The notes under the pieces are model-generated. The model had not been told where the DNA came from. It made no database searches and worked only from the letters and a program-made list of their open reading frames with translations. DNA of 19,438 nt from CAYHPY01 sp964358485 (GTDB taxonomy: Bacteria; Elusimicrobiota; Elusimicrobia; UBA1565; UBA9628), in assembly GCA_964358485.1 (NCBI GenBank), contig CAYHPY010000070.1:1-19438 (forward strand), given 5' to 3'. A program made the position numbers and the translations under genes. Of the stretch, positions 13,363 through 19,438 are shown piece after piece. Positions within the stretch are counted from its first letter, which is position 1. Each line of letters starts with the position of its first letter.

Positions 13363-13647
13363 TCACCTCCAATAGCCCGCCGCTTCTCGCTTGTCGGCTT
13401 TTCTCGCCGAAATAATGCGAATAACCGAGTCTCTTTCTCTAAAACAGTGGCACACGACAAGAACCCTCAGCCGAACGCTCATCCCAAGCATAATGAATCG
13501 ATCTTCATTCCCAGACTCATCTGGATCCAAAAAACGGATCGCATTTTCATCGAAAAATACGGCTTGCGCCTCATCGAATGAAACGCCATGCTTTTTGACG
13601 TTTTTCCTGCTTTTCGCCTCGTCCCACTCGAAGCGCAAGTCCTTCAT
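13363..13647 (-). CDS. brnT: BrnT-family ribonuclease toxin
   Basis: 94 residues, the normal size. BrnT is a RelE-fold ribonuclease that cuts RNA and stops growth when free of its antitoxin. FEWDEAKSRKNVKKHGVSFDEAQAVFFDENAIRFLDPD is the family N-terminus, followed by EDRFIMLGMSVRLRVLVVCHCFRERDSVIRIISARKADKREAAGYW, including the IRIISARKA motif and the basic residues thought to form the active site. The gene looks complete. The start is one base away from the palindromic operator and has no Shine-Dalgarno. G+C is near half, against about two thirds around it. It lies only 33 bases after the end of the 416-residue membrane protein gene. Confidence 0.92.
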   Translation of the reverse strand: MKDLRFEWDEAKSRKNVKKHGVSFDEAQAVFFDENAIRFLDPDESGNEDRFIMLGMSVRLRVLVVCHCFRERDSVIRIISARKADKREAAGYWR

Positions 13648-13648
13648 A

Positions 13649-13684
13649 TATGTACACTGTACATAACAAACGAGCCAATGTCAA
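13649..13684 (-). promoter_or_regulatory. brnTA promoter with 17-bp palindromic operator
   Basis: On the - strand: consensus -35 TTGACA (13684-13679), exactly 17 bases, -10 TACAGT (13661-13656), then 8 bases to the brnT ATG. The perfect palindrome TATGTACA-C-TGTACATA (13649-13665) covers the whole -10 and ends one base before the start codon. This fits repression by the BrnTA complex, as known for the family. The start point would fall at or next to the ATG, so the mRNA is likely leaderless. The -35 overlaps the TGA stop of the upstream membrane protein gene. Confidence 0.7.
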
Positions 13685-14931
13685 GGGGGCCTATGGGGCC
13701 GAACCGCCATCAACCCCTCCTCGATGGCCCCCGCCAGTTCCCGATACGCGGCGTCGCCGTGCAAATCGCCGAGCTCCACGGCCCCCTGGTGATCCACGAG
13801 CAGGAGCACCGGGGCTTCCCCTTGGACCAAAATGGGTGTGGTCAGCGTCGCGGTCGTCAGGGCGCCCACCACCTCGTCTCCGACCGAAACCCGAGTTCTG
13901 CGCGCGTCGATGAGGACCGTTTTGCGCCGGCCCAAGCGCCAGGCCGCGAGGAGGAGCAGGACCGCGGCCGCCAAGAACTCCATAAAATCCAAGGGGTCCG
14001 TGGTGGGGTCAAAGAGCCCCAGGAGCGCGCCGGGCCGCAGATCGATGACCAGGCCCTCGGGCTCCCAACCGAACCAGGGTCCCACGAAGGCGTCGAGGAG
14101 CGCGCCGTACCCCGACATGAGCCGCGCCACGCCCAGGACGAAGAACAAAAAGCCCGCCGACTCCACGACGGTTCCGGCGTAGGACCAGAGGCCGGCCGGG
14201 GTCCAGCGGGTGGCAAACTCCCAGGCGTCTCCCTCCTGGCGGGCCGTGATCGTCCCCGTGGGGGTCACGCGCTCCAGGAGGGCCTCCTGCGCCAGGGGGC
14301 CGGTTCCTTCGCTTTCCGCGACTTTGAGCGGAACCCGGAACCGCTCCGCCAAACCCCGGGCCTGGGCAAGGGCGCCGCCCGGGGTCTCGGCCTCAAAAAG
14401 CGGGAGTTCGTCCCCCCCGTCGATGACGAGCGCGCCCCGCCAAGCGCTTCCCAGGACTTCGCGGAACACTCCGCCCCGCAGGCGTTTTCTCGAGACCAGG
14501 ACCGACCGGACCTTCGCGGGGAGGAAGGTTCTGCGCTCCGGGTCGCCCCAGCGCCGCCAAGCCAGCCCGCCATCGGGTTCCTCGGACAGGAGGACTTCCC
14601 GGCGGCACTCGCCGCGGCCGAAGGCCCTCCGGGCCAGGGCTTGATCCACGGCCCACGCCAGCATCATGGCTCCCACGATCCGGGCGGTCCAATCGCCGGC
14701 GTGGTGCTGGGCCAACGAGAGCGCGGAAAAAACCAGGAACGAGGTCATGTGCTGGAGTTCCGACCAACGGTCGGCCTCGCCGCGCAGTTCGCCCCACATC
14801 ATGGCGATGATTCCCTCGAAGACCGAACGGAGCGCGTCCCGGGCCCGCACCGCGGGGCGCAGAAACGCCAGGGGGCCGGCCGCCTCGGCATGGATCGTAG
14901 AGCAGAGCGTCGTCTCCGGGGCGCCGTCCAT
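13681..14931 (-). CDS. Hypothetical membrane protein with four predicted helices
   Basis: 416 residues; I do not recognise a named family. Hydrophobic segments lie near residues 62-76, 83-100, 250-272 (YAGTVVESAGFLFFVLGVARL) and 316-334 (FMEFLAAAVLLLLAAWRLG). Two soluble parts follow the two helix pairs: residues about 110-205 and 335-405. Each is predicted as strands ending in a helix, with similar-looking ends (ALVIDGGDELPLFEAETPGGALAQARGLAERF and VLLLVDHQGAVELGDLHGDAAYRELAGAIEEGL), which may be an internal duplication of helix pair plus PH-like domain. The start has no clear ribosome site but has TATACT ending six bases before the ATG. The stop is 33 bases from brnT, but that pair has its own promoter. 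Confidence 0.75.
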   Translation of the reverse strand: MDGAPETTLCSTIHAEAAGPLAFLRPAVRARDALRSVFEGIIAMMWGELRGEADRWSELQHMTSFLVFSALSLAQHHAGDWTARIVGAMMLAWAVDQALARRAFGRGECRREVLLSEEPDGGLAWRRWGDPERRTFLPAKVRSVLVSRKRLRGGVFREVLGSAWRGALVIDGGDELPLFEAETPGGALAQARGLAERFRVPLKVAESEGTGPLAQEALLERVTPTGTITARQEGDAWEFATRWTPAGLWSYAGTVVESAGFLFFVLGVARLMSGYGALLDAFVGPWFGWEPEGLVIDLRPGALLGLFDPTTDPLDFMEFLAAAVLLLLAAWRLGRRKTVLIDARRTRVSVGDEVVGALTTATLTTPILVQGEAPVLLLVDHQGAVELGDLHGDAAYRELAGAIEEGLMAVRPHRPP

Positions 14932-14937
14932 GAGGCG

Positions 14938-14971
14938 AGTATATCGCTCCCTGGCCCGCTAGACAAGCGGG
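14938..14971 (-). promoter_or_regulatory. Promoter of the 416-residue membrane protein, with overlapping hairpin
   Basis: On the - strand TTGTCT (14966-14961), 17 bases, TATACT (14943-14938), then six bases to the ATG. An inverted repeat CCCGCT-AGACA-AGCGGG (14955-14971) has the -35 in its loop and one arm; it could terminate the upstream pilin-like gene or bind a regulator. The short distance from -10 to ATG implies a leaderless mRNA. Confidence 0.5.
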
Positions 14972-15008
14972 GGCCGCGGGGCCGACGGCTCCCGGCGGCG
15001 GAGCGGGT

Positions 15009-15413
15009 TTAGTAGCTGTTCCAGCCCTTGCCCGAGGAGTCCGCGTGCGTGCAGTCGATGAACACGGTCCCGAACTTCGGGTCCTTGGGGTCGTTGACGT
15101 AGCCGAAGTTCCCGGTGTCTTGCCCCGCGAGCGTGGGATAATTGCTGACGCTCTTGGTCCGGCGATGGGGCATTCCGGGAGACAGCCAGAGGCCGGAAAC
15201 CCCGGAGACCTCAGGATCGGCCACGGCTTCGGCGATATCCTTGAGCGCCCCCTTGTCGAAGGAGAGGCGGGTGACGACGCGCCGCAGGGCCGCCAGGTAG
15301 ACCCGGTTGACCTCCTCGGCCTTTTTGATGTTCCGGGGCTTCAGCACGAAATTGAAGGCCAGAGCCCCGGCGACGGCCAGGATCACGGCAAAGACCGCCA
15401 GTTTGGTTTTCAT
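15009..15413 (-). CDS. Small exported/anchored protein, pilin-like
   Basis: 134 residues from the ATG at 15413, preceded by a GGAG ribosome site; an in-frame ATG eight codons further up is less well placed. KTK then a hydrophobic helix (LAVFAVILAVAGALAFNFVL) leads into an amphipathic helix (KKAEEVNRVYLAALRRVV). This long N-terminal helix plus a small C-terminal domain with GTVFIDCTHADSSGKGWNSY at the end resembles type II secretion/type IV pseudopilins, in which such tails carry a disulfide or calcium site. However, the prepilin peptidase site (Gly before Phe, Glu at +5) is absent, so it may be an ordinary membrane-anchored or secreted protein. Divergent from the CHAT gene with a 44-base AT-rich gap. 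No pilus assembly genes are nearby. Confidence 0.68.
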   Translation of the reverse strand: MKTKLAVFAVILAVAGALAFNFVLKPRNIKKAEEVNRVYLAALRRVVTRLSFDKGALKDIAEAVADPEVSGVSGLWLSPGMPHRRTKSVSNYPTLAGQDTGNFGYVNDPKDPKFGTVFIDCTHADSSGKGWNSY

Positions 15414-15437
15414 GGGTGAATTCTCCGGAACGGCCAA

Positions 15438-15448
15438 TAATATATCAT
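15438..15448 (+). promoter_or_regulatory. Candidate -10 of the TPR-CHAT gene
   Basis: TAATAT (15438-15443) overlaps TATCAT (15443-15448); the latter ends nine bases before the ATG and there is no Shine-Dalgarno in the gap. No convincing -35 is seen on the + strand. The same AT-rich run may serve the divergent pilin-like gene (TATATT on the - strand). Confidence 0.35.
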
Positions 15449-15457
15449 TAAGCCTCC

Positions 15458-18400
15458 ATGAAACTCCTCCGGATGCTCCCCCTGCTCCTCGCGCTCCACG
15501 CGCCGGCCCGCGCGCAAGCGGACCTGGCCCGCATCCAAAGCCTCTATGACGAGGGAACGCGCCTCTACAATTCCGGCGAGCGCGCCAAAGGCGTCGAAAG
15601 CTTCGAGGAGGGCCTGGCCCTGGCGCGGGAGAGCGGCAATGCCCTGGCGCTGCGCACCTTCGTCTCCAATCTGAGCCTGGCCTATAATTTCCTGAATAAT
15701 TTCGAGAAGGGGCTCCCCCTGGCCAAGGAAAACCTGGCCTTGGCGCGCCAAACCCGGGACGCGGGGCAGGTCCACGGGGCGCTCCTGGTCCTGGGCCAGC
15801 TTTCCATGGGCGCCGGGAAATACCGGGAGGCGGCCTTGGTCTTTTCGGAGATGCTGGAACTAGCCGCGGGCTTGGGCAACAAGCCGGAGATGCTCAAGTC
15901 CCTGGCCGATATCGGTGTGGCCTGGGAAAAGGCCGAGGATTACGTCGCGGCGATCGGCGCCCAGGAGAAGGCCCTGCGTCTGGCCCGGGAACTGGGCGAC
16001 CTGTCCGCGCAGGCCCGCGCGCTCAACCGCCTCGGCGTGAATTTCAACTATCAGGGCGACGCCGAAATGGCGCTCTCCCTGCACAAGCAAGCCGTCGCCC
16101 TCCGCCGCAAGCTGGGCGAGCCCAAGGCTCTCGGCGCGGCTCTCCTGAACCTCGGCAACGCCTACGACACCGACGGCGATTCCCCCCTGGCCCTGCGCGC
16201 CTACCGCGAGGCCTTGGACCTTGCCCGCGCCAACGACGATCCCGAGGGAATCAGCCAAAATCTGGGGAACCTGGGGATCATCCACAATAAAATCGGGGAG
16301 TACCAGAAGGCCCTGACCTATTTCGAAGAAGAGCTGAAAAGCGCCCGGGGAGGAGGCGACAAGAGGGAAATCGCCGGAGCTATGAACAATATCGGCTTGG
16401 TCTTCTCCGAGCTGGGTCAAATGGAGAAGGCAGAGGCGTCCTTCGAGGGCGCGGCCGACATCTTCCGGGAGATCGGCAACCGGAGCCGGCTCGTCGCCGC
16501 GCTCACCAATCTGGGGAATGCCGAGGCCAAGAAGGGACATGAAAAAACCTCCCGCGCCCAGGATTATTACGCGCAGGCCTTGGGCGAGGCCCAAAAGCTG
16601 GGAATCCCCAATGAAGACATCCAGGCCGCCATGGCGGACGCGCTCATGGACGGCGGGGACCTCAATGGCGCCGAGGTCATCTATAAACGGCTCGGCGACC
16701 CGCGTCGGCTGGGCCGCCTGGCGCTGGGGCGCAAGGATTTCGCGGCCGCGGCGAAAAGTTTCGAAAGCGTCCTCCCCTACGACCTCGAGCGGCGTCATGC
16801 CGATTTCCTGTTCGTCGACTACTGCGGCCTGGGGAGCGCCGCCCTCGGCCTCAAGGACTACGCCAAGGCGGCGGATTACTTCGAGCGCGCCATCACCCGA
16901 GTCGAGGACCAACGGGACGCGTTGGCCGACGGGGAACGCGGGCGGTTTTTCGCGGCGGAGTCCAACGGCTTCGCGCGGATCGTTCCCTATAAAGGCTTGG
17001 TGCGGGCGCTGGCGGCCCAAGGCAACCTGGATTCGGCGTTTCGGGCGGCCGAGAATCTCAAGGCCCGGCAATTGGCGGAGGCCATTGCCAAAGGCCGCGC
17101 GCAGGCGGCCCTGGCCCTGCCCGAGGAGCAGCGAATAGAGCAGTCGCGGTTGACGGACTCCCTGCGGGCCGTGAGAAAACAGCTCGAGAGTTTGTTCTTG
17201 GCCAAGAAAATGACCGCCTACAAGGCCAAGGAGGCCGAATTGGCGTCCGGGAAAAAGGCGCTGGCGGATTTCGTGTCCCGGTTGAGGCGGTCCCATCCCG
17301 AGTACGCCGCAGTCAATTATCCCCAGCCCCTGGGCGGCTCTCAAGTGCTCCTGGCGCCCGAGGAAACCTTGCTCGAGTTCGAGGTCACCCCGGAACGCAC
17401 CTTTCTTTTCATCCTCTCGGGGGTGGGAAAGACACTCGCCGTCCGGGAGATCGCGGTTTCCCGGGACGAACTGGCGAAACTGGCGCTGGCTTATCGGGAT
17501 TATTTCCAGGCCGTCAACGGCCCCGCGGATTTGGCGCGCTTCGACGCCAAGGCCGGAAAAAAACTCTTCGACCTCCTGTTCGGGGAAACCTTGTCGGGCC
17601 TGCCGGAGGGCTCCATCCTGATCCTTGTGCCCGACGATATCCTGGGCGTGCTTCCCTTTGAGGCGCTGGCGGTTTCGGCGCCCGTCCAGGAGCAGGTCGG
17701 CGAGGGGAAATTCGGCCCCTTTCCGCTCGGGGTGAAGTACCTCGGCGACCGGTATTCGGTTTCCTACGCCCAGTCGGCGACTTCCTTGACCTTGCTCCGC
17801 TCCCTGAAGGCCCGCGGCGCCGTCCAGGAGACGGCCTTGGCCGTGGCCGATCCCATTTTCTCGCCGCGGGACACGCGCGCGGCGTCCGCGGGAGGCACCA
17901 ACGCCACGGCCCCGGCGCTTTCCGGCGCCCTGGGCGACTGGAAGACCATGGGCCCGGCCGGGCTCAAGGCTCGGGGCGGGAGCGCCGCGGCTCCGGCGGA
18001 GGTCGATTTATTCCCTCGCCTGGAGAAGACCCGTGAAATCGCCGCCGGGATGAAGGGCCTGTTCGGGGACGCGCTGACCATTCTCCAGGACGGGGAGGCC
18101 CGCAAGGACGCGCTGCTCAAACTTCCCCTGGCGGACTACAAGTACATCGCCTTCGCGACCCACGGGATCCTGGACAGCGCCGTGCCCTATATCAAACAGC
18201 CGGCCCTGGTCCTGGGCCAACTCGGCCACGAAGACCCCGCCGAGGGCTTTTTGACCATGAGCGAGGTGACCTCCCTGCGCCTGGGAGCCGAGATGGTGGC
18301 CCTGACGGCGTGCGACACCGGCGTCGGCAAGGCGGTGAAAGGAGAGGGCGTCATGGGGATGGGTCGGGCGTTCCAGTTCGCGGGCGCCGAGAACGTCCTG

Positions 18401-18577
18401 ATGAGCCTATGGTCCGTGGCCGAGGACGCGACGGTGGCCCTCTCGGTGGAGTTCTTCAAGGAACTCAATGGCGGCAAGAGCCCGCGCGAAGCCCTGCGCC
18501 TGGCCCGCGCCTCCGTGCGCCGGCAAGGGTGGGAGCATCCCTTCTTCTGGTCGGCGTTTATCTTGATGGGCCGCTAG
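15458..18577 (+). CDS. Secreted TPR-repeat protein with C-terminal CHAT (caspase-fold) peptidase domain
   Basis: 1039 residues. Residues 1-20 form a Sec signal peptide (MKLLRMLPLLLALHAPARAQ). Residues about 23-390 hold nine well-formed 38-40-residue TPR units of the kinesin-light-chain type (for example LLNLGNAYDTDGDSPLALRAYREALDLAR), and about 390-540 hold three or four degenerate ones. A coiled helical linker (LRAVRKQLESLFLAKKMTAYKAKEAELASGKK) leads to a CHAT domain from about 620 to the end. The expected Cys-His dyad is intact: H902 in FATHGIL and C952 in LTACDTG, with the downstream GEGVMGMGRAFQFAGAENVLMSLWSVAEDAT core and the HPFFWSAFILMG ending typical of CHAT. TPRs normally hold partners or substrates and gate the peptidase. 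The signal peptide puts it in the periplasm or outside, unlike cytoplasmic TPR-CHAT proteases of type III-E CRISPR systems. Substrate unknown. Confidence 0.92.
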   Translation: MKLLRMLPLLLALHAPARAQADLARIQSLYDEGTRLYNSGERAKGVESFEEGLALARESGNALALRTFVSNLSLAYNFLNNFEKGLPLAKENLALARQTRDAGQVHGALLVLGQLSMGAGKYREAALVFSEMLELAAGLGNKPEMLKSLADIGVAWEKAEDYVAAIGAQEKALRLARELGDLSAQARALNRLGVNFNYQGDAEMALSLHKQAVALRRKLGEPKALGAALLNLGNAYDTDGDSPLALRAYREALDLARANDDPEGISQNLGNLGIIHNKIGEYQKALTYFEEELKSARGGGDKREIAGAMNNIGLVFSELGQMEKAEASFEGAADIFREIGNRSRLVAALTNLGNAEAKKGHEKTSRAQDYYAQALGEAQKLGIPNEDIQAAMADALMDGGDLNGAEVIYKRLGDPRRLGRLALGRKDFAAAAKSFESVLPYDLERRHADFLFVDYCGLGSAALGLKDYAKAADYFERAITRVEDQRDALADGERGRFFAAESNGFARIVPYKGLVRALAAQGNLDSAFRAAENLKARQLAEAIAKGRAQAALALPEEQRIEQSRLTDSLRAVRKQLESLFLAKKMTAYKAKEAELASGKKALADFVSRLRRSHPEYAAVNYPQPLGGSQVLLAPEETLLEFEVTPERTFLFILSGVGKTLAVREIAVSRDELAKLALAYRDYFQAVNGPADLARFDAKAGKKLFDLLFGETLSGLPEGSILILVPDDILGVLPFEALAVSAPVQEQVGEGKFGPFPLGVKYLGDRYSVSYAQSATSLTLLRSLKARGAVQETALAVADPIFSPRDTRAASAGGTNATAPALSGALGDWKTMGPAGLKARGGSAAAPAEVDLFPRLEKTREIAAGMKGLFGDALTILQDGEARKDALLKLPLADYKYIAFATHGILDSAVPYIKQPALVLGQLGHEDPAEGFLTMSEVTSLRLGAEMVALTACDTGVGKAVKGEGVMGMGRAFQFAGAENVLMSLWSVAEDATVALSVEFFKELNGGKSPREALRLARASVRRQGWEHPFFWSAFILMGR

Positions 18578-18580
18578 CGG
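18571..18580. repeat. Palindrome CCGCTAGCGG over the CHAT stop codon
   Basis: A perfect 10-bp palindrome that includes the TAG stop, in the 17-base gap between convergent genes. Without a loop it is a weak hairpin; it may add to termination but no U-run follows. Confidence 0.3.
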
Positions 18581-18594
18581 GCCGCGAAACGCCC

Positions 18595-19438
18595 CTATTT
18601 GTGCCAGAACCAGGTTTCGTAGGCGAAGGCGCCTTCGGCCTGGAGCTTGCGCCGGACCTCCACGACGTCCTTGGTCCGGCGCGGGGGCAAGGCCGCGCCG
18701 GGATCGCGCTTGGGCTTAAGTCCCCCGACGCCCATCTTCTTGAGGCCCACCAGGCCGTCGAGGTCCTTGCGGGTGAGTTCGGCCGCCTTCTCGCCCTCCA
18801 GGTCGGGAATCGGATCCAGGGAGGCGAAGACCGAGAAATGCTCCTTGCCGGTCGTCTCATCCAGGAATAGAAGTTCCTTCTCGTTCGGAACCCAAAGGTC
18901 GGCCCCCGCCGCCACGGGATTCTGGGCGGTGTGAAAATCGGGGTTGGGGAACAAGCGAAAGGATTTCCCCAAGGCGTCCACCTGATAGACGTAGAGGTAG
19001 CAGGGATCGCTGGGCTTGAGGTAGACGGCGTAGCCGTCCCCCGACTTGAGCACGCTCCCGTCGGTCAGGACTTTGAGCTGTTTATCCTCGCCCTCGTAAT
19101 AGAACAGGATGTCCAAGGAAAGCTTGATGTTGCGCTCCTTGACGATCCTGTCGTACTCCTCCTTGGGGACCTTGAGCAGAACCGAAGCGAGATAATCTTT
19201 CTTTTCACGACGGAGATGCCACCGCTCGGGGATCGCGCGGCTGACGAAGGCGCGGGCGCGGACCTGGAGTTGGGTCTTGAGATCCGAGGCGTCGTATTCC
19301 TTGCCCCCCTCCTTGGAATAGACCTCCACGCTGCGGGCGAAGGAATCGACCTCCACGCCGCAGTACTTGACGAACTCCTGGGTCGCGGCCGCCAGGGCGG
19401 CGTCCTTGGCCTCGGCTTCGCCGGCGTGGGGCCCGGAG
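18595..19438 (-). CDS. DUF4384 domain protein (5' end beyond window)
   Basis: About 281 residues are visible, ending at the TAG at 18597-18595; the frame stays open to the right edge, so the N-terminus and any signal peptide are missing. A GTG at 19356 begins VEVDSFARSVEVYSKEGG, but sequence upstream (EAEAKDAALAAATQEFVKYCG) continues the same fold, so it is not taken as start. The first visible part resembles the helical segment seen in LPP20/FlgT-type lipoproteins (repeated Ala-rich helix, then a strand with R residues). The centre, LKSGDGYAVYLKPSDPCYLYVYQVDALGKSFRLFPNPD, followed by LWVPNEKELLFLDETTGKEHFSVFAS, is the DUF4384 core, often found with caspase-like peptidases or in secreted proteins. 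It is convergent with the TPR-CHAT gene, 17 bases apart. Confidence 0.82.
   Translation of the reverse strand, partial: SGPHAGEAEAKDAALAAATQEFVKYCGVEVDSFARSVEVYSKEGGKEYDASDLKTQLQVRARAFVSRAIPERWHLRREKKDYLASVLLKVPKEEYDRIVKERNIKLSLDILFYYEGEDKQLKVLTDGSVLKSGDGYAVYLKPSDPCYLYVYQVDALGKSFRLFPNPDFHTAQNPVAAGADLWVPNEKELLFLDETTGKEHFSVFASLDPIPDLEGEKAAELTRKDLDGLVGLKKMGVGGLKPKRDPGAALPPRRTKDVVEVRRKLQAEGAFAYETWFWHK

Noticed and set aside
13588..15012. Long + strand frame of 474 codons spanning the brnT promoter and membrane protein
   Set aside because: It is antisense to well-supported genes and has no motif or ribosome site.
15860..17344. Long - strand open frame of 494 codons
   Set aside because: It is antisense to the TPR region of the CHAT gene and its composition is that of a codon-shadow frame without recognisable motifs.
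15458..18577. TPR-CHAT gene as part of a type III-E CRISPR (Craspase) or gasdermin defence locus
   Set aside because: There is no CRISPR array, Cas gene or gasdermin-like gene in the window, and the signal peptide argues for export.

Overview
The window is GC-rich DNA (roughly two thirds G+C by eye) from a Gram-negative-type bacterium: it holds a TolQ/ExbB-ExbD motor operon, an OmpA-like periplasmic protein and several Sec signal peptides. Coding is dense and intergenic gaps are all under 200 bases. No rRNA, tRNA, IS element, prophage or CRISPR array is visible. The style of the proteins (pilin-like small protein ending in a GTVFIDCTHADSSGKGW-type tail, secreted TPR-CHAT protein, DUF4384 protein) would fit a lineage such as Elusimicrobiota or a deltaproteobacterial-type group, but that placement is inference from memory.

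Region 1 (1-6815) is a catabolic block. A + strand chain reads aldehyde dehydrogenase (3' end only), class-III aminotransferase, two subunits of a glutaconate-type CoA-transferase, then the ABC-F ribosome factor EttA. Convergent to it, on the - strand, 3-hydroxybutyryl-CoA dehydrogenase and an acyl-CoA dehydrogenase form a TAATG-coupled pair. Together they could carry an amino acid through transamination, semialdehyde oxidation, CoA activation and beta-oxidation; the substrate cannot be read from sequence.

Region 2 (6880-10450, + strand) holds a zinc-ribbon/transmembrane/Pro-Ala-spacer/Ig-like protein of unknown role, a lysine 2,3-aminomutase (KamA) family radical SAM enzyme, an orphan RmlC-type sugar epimerase and an HGGPG-type alpha/beta hydrolase, the last two both using TTG starts. 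A 168-base gap follows, in which an AT-rich stretch with two short palindromes is bracketed by two poly-C/poly-G tracts.

Region 3 (10619-15413, - strand) carries, in transcription order from high to low coordinates: a pilin-like small protein, a 416-residue four-helix membrane protein, a low-GC BrnT/BrnA toxin-antitoxin pair with a clear promoter and 17-bp palindromic operator, and a four-gene overlapping operon of one TolQ/ExbB, two ExbD/TolR and an OmpA-like exported protein.

Region 4 (15458-19438) holds a large secreted TPR-CHAT (caspase-fold) protein and, convergent to it, a DUF4384 protein cut by the window edge.

A feature running across regions: several genes that begin transcripts have no Shine-Dalgarno but a TANNNT hexamer 6-9 nt before ATG, which suggests leaderless mRNAs, while operon-internal genes rely on SD sites or stop/start overlaps.
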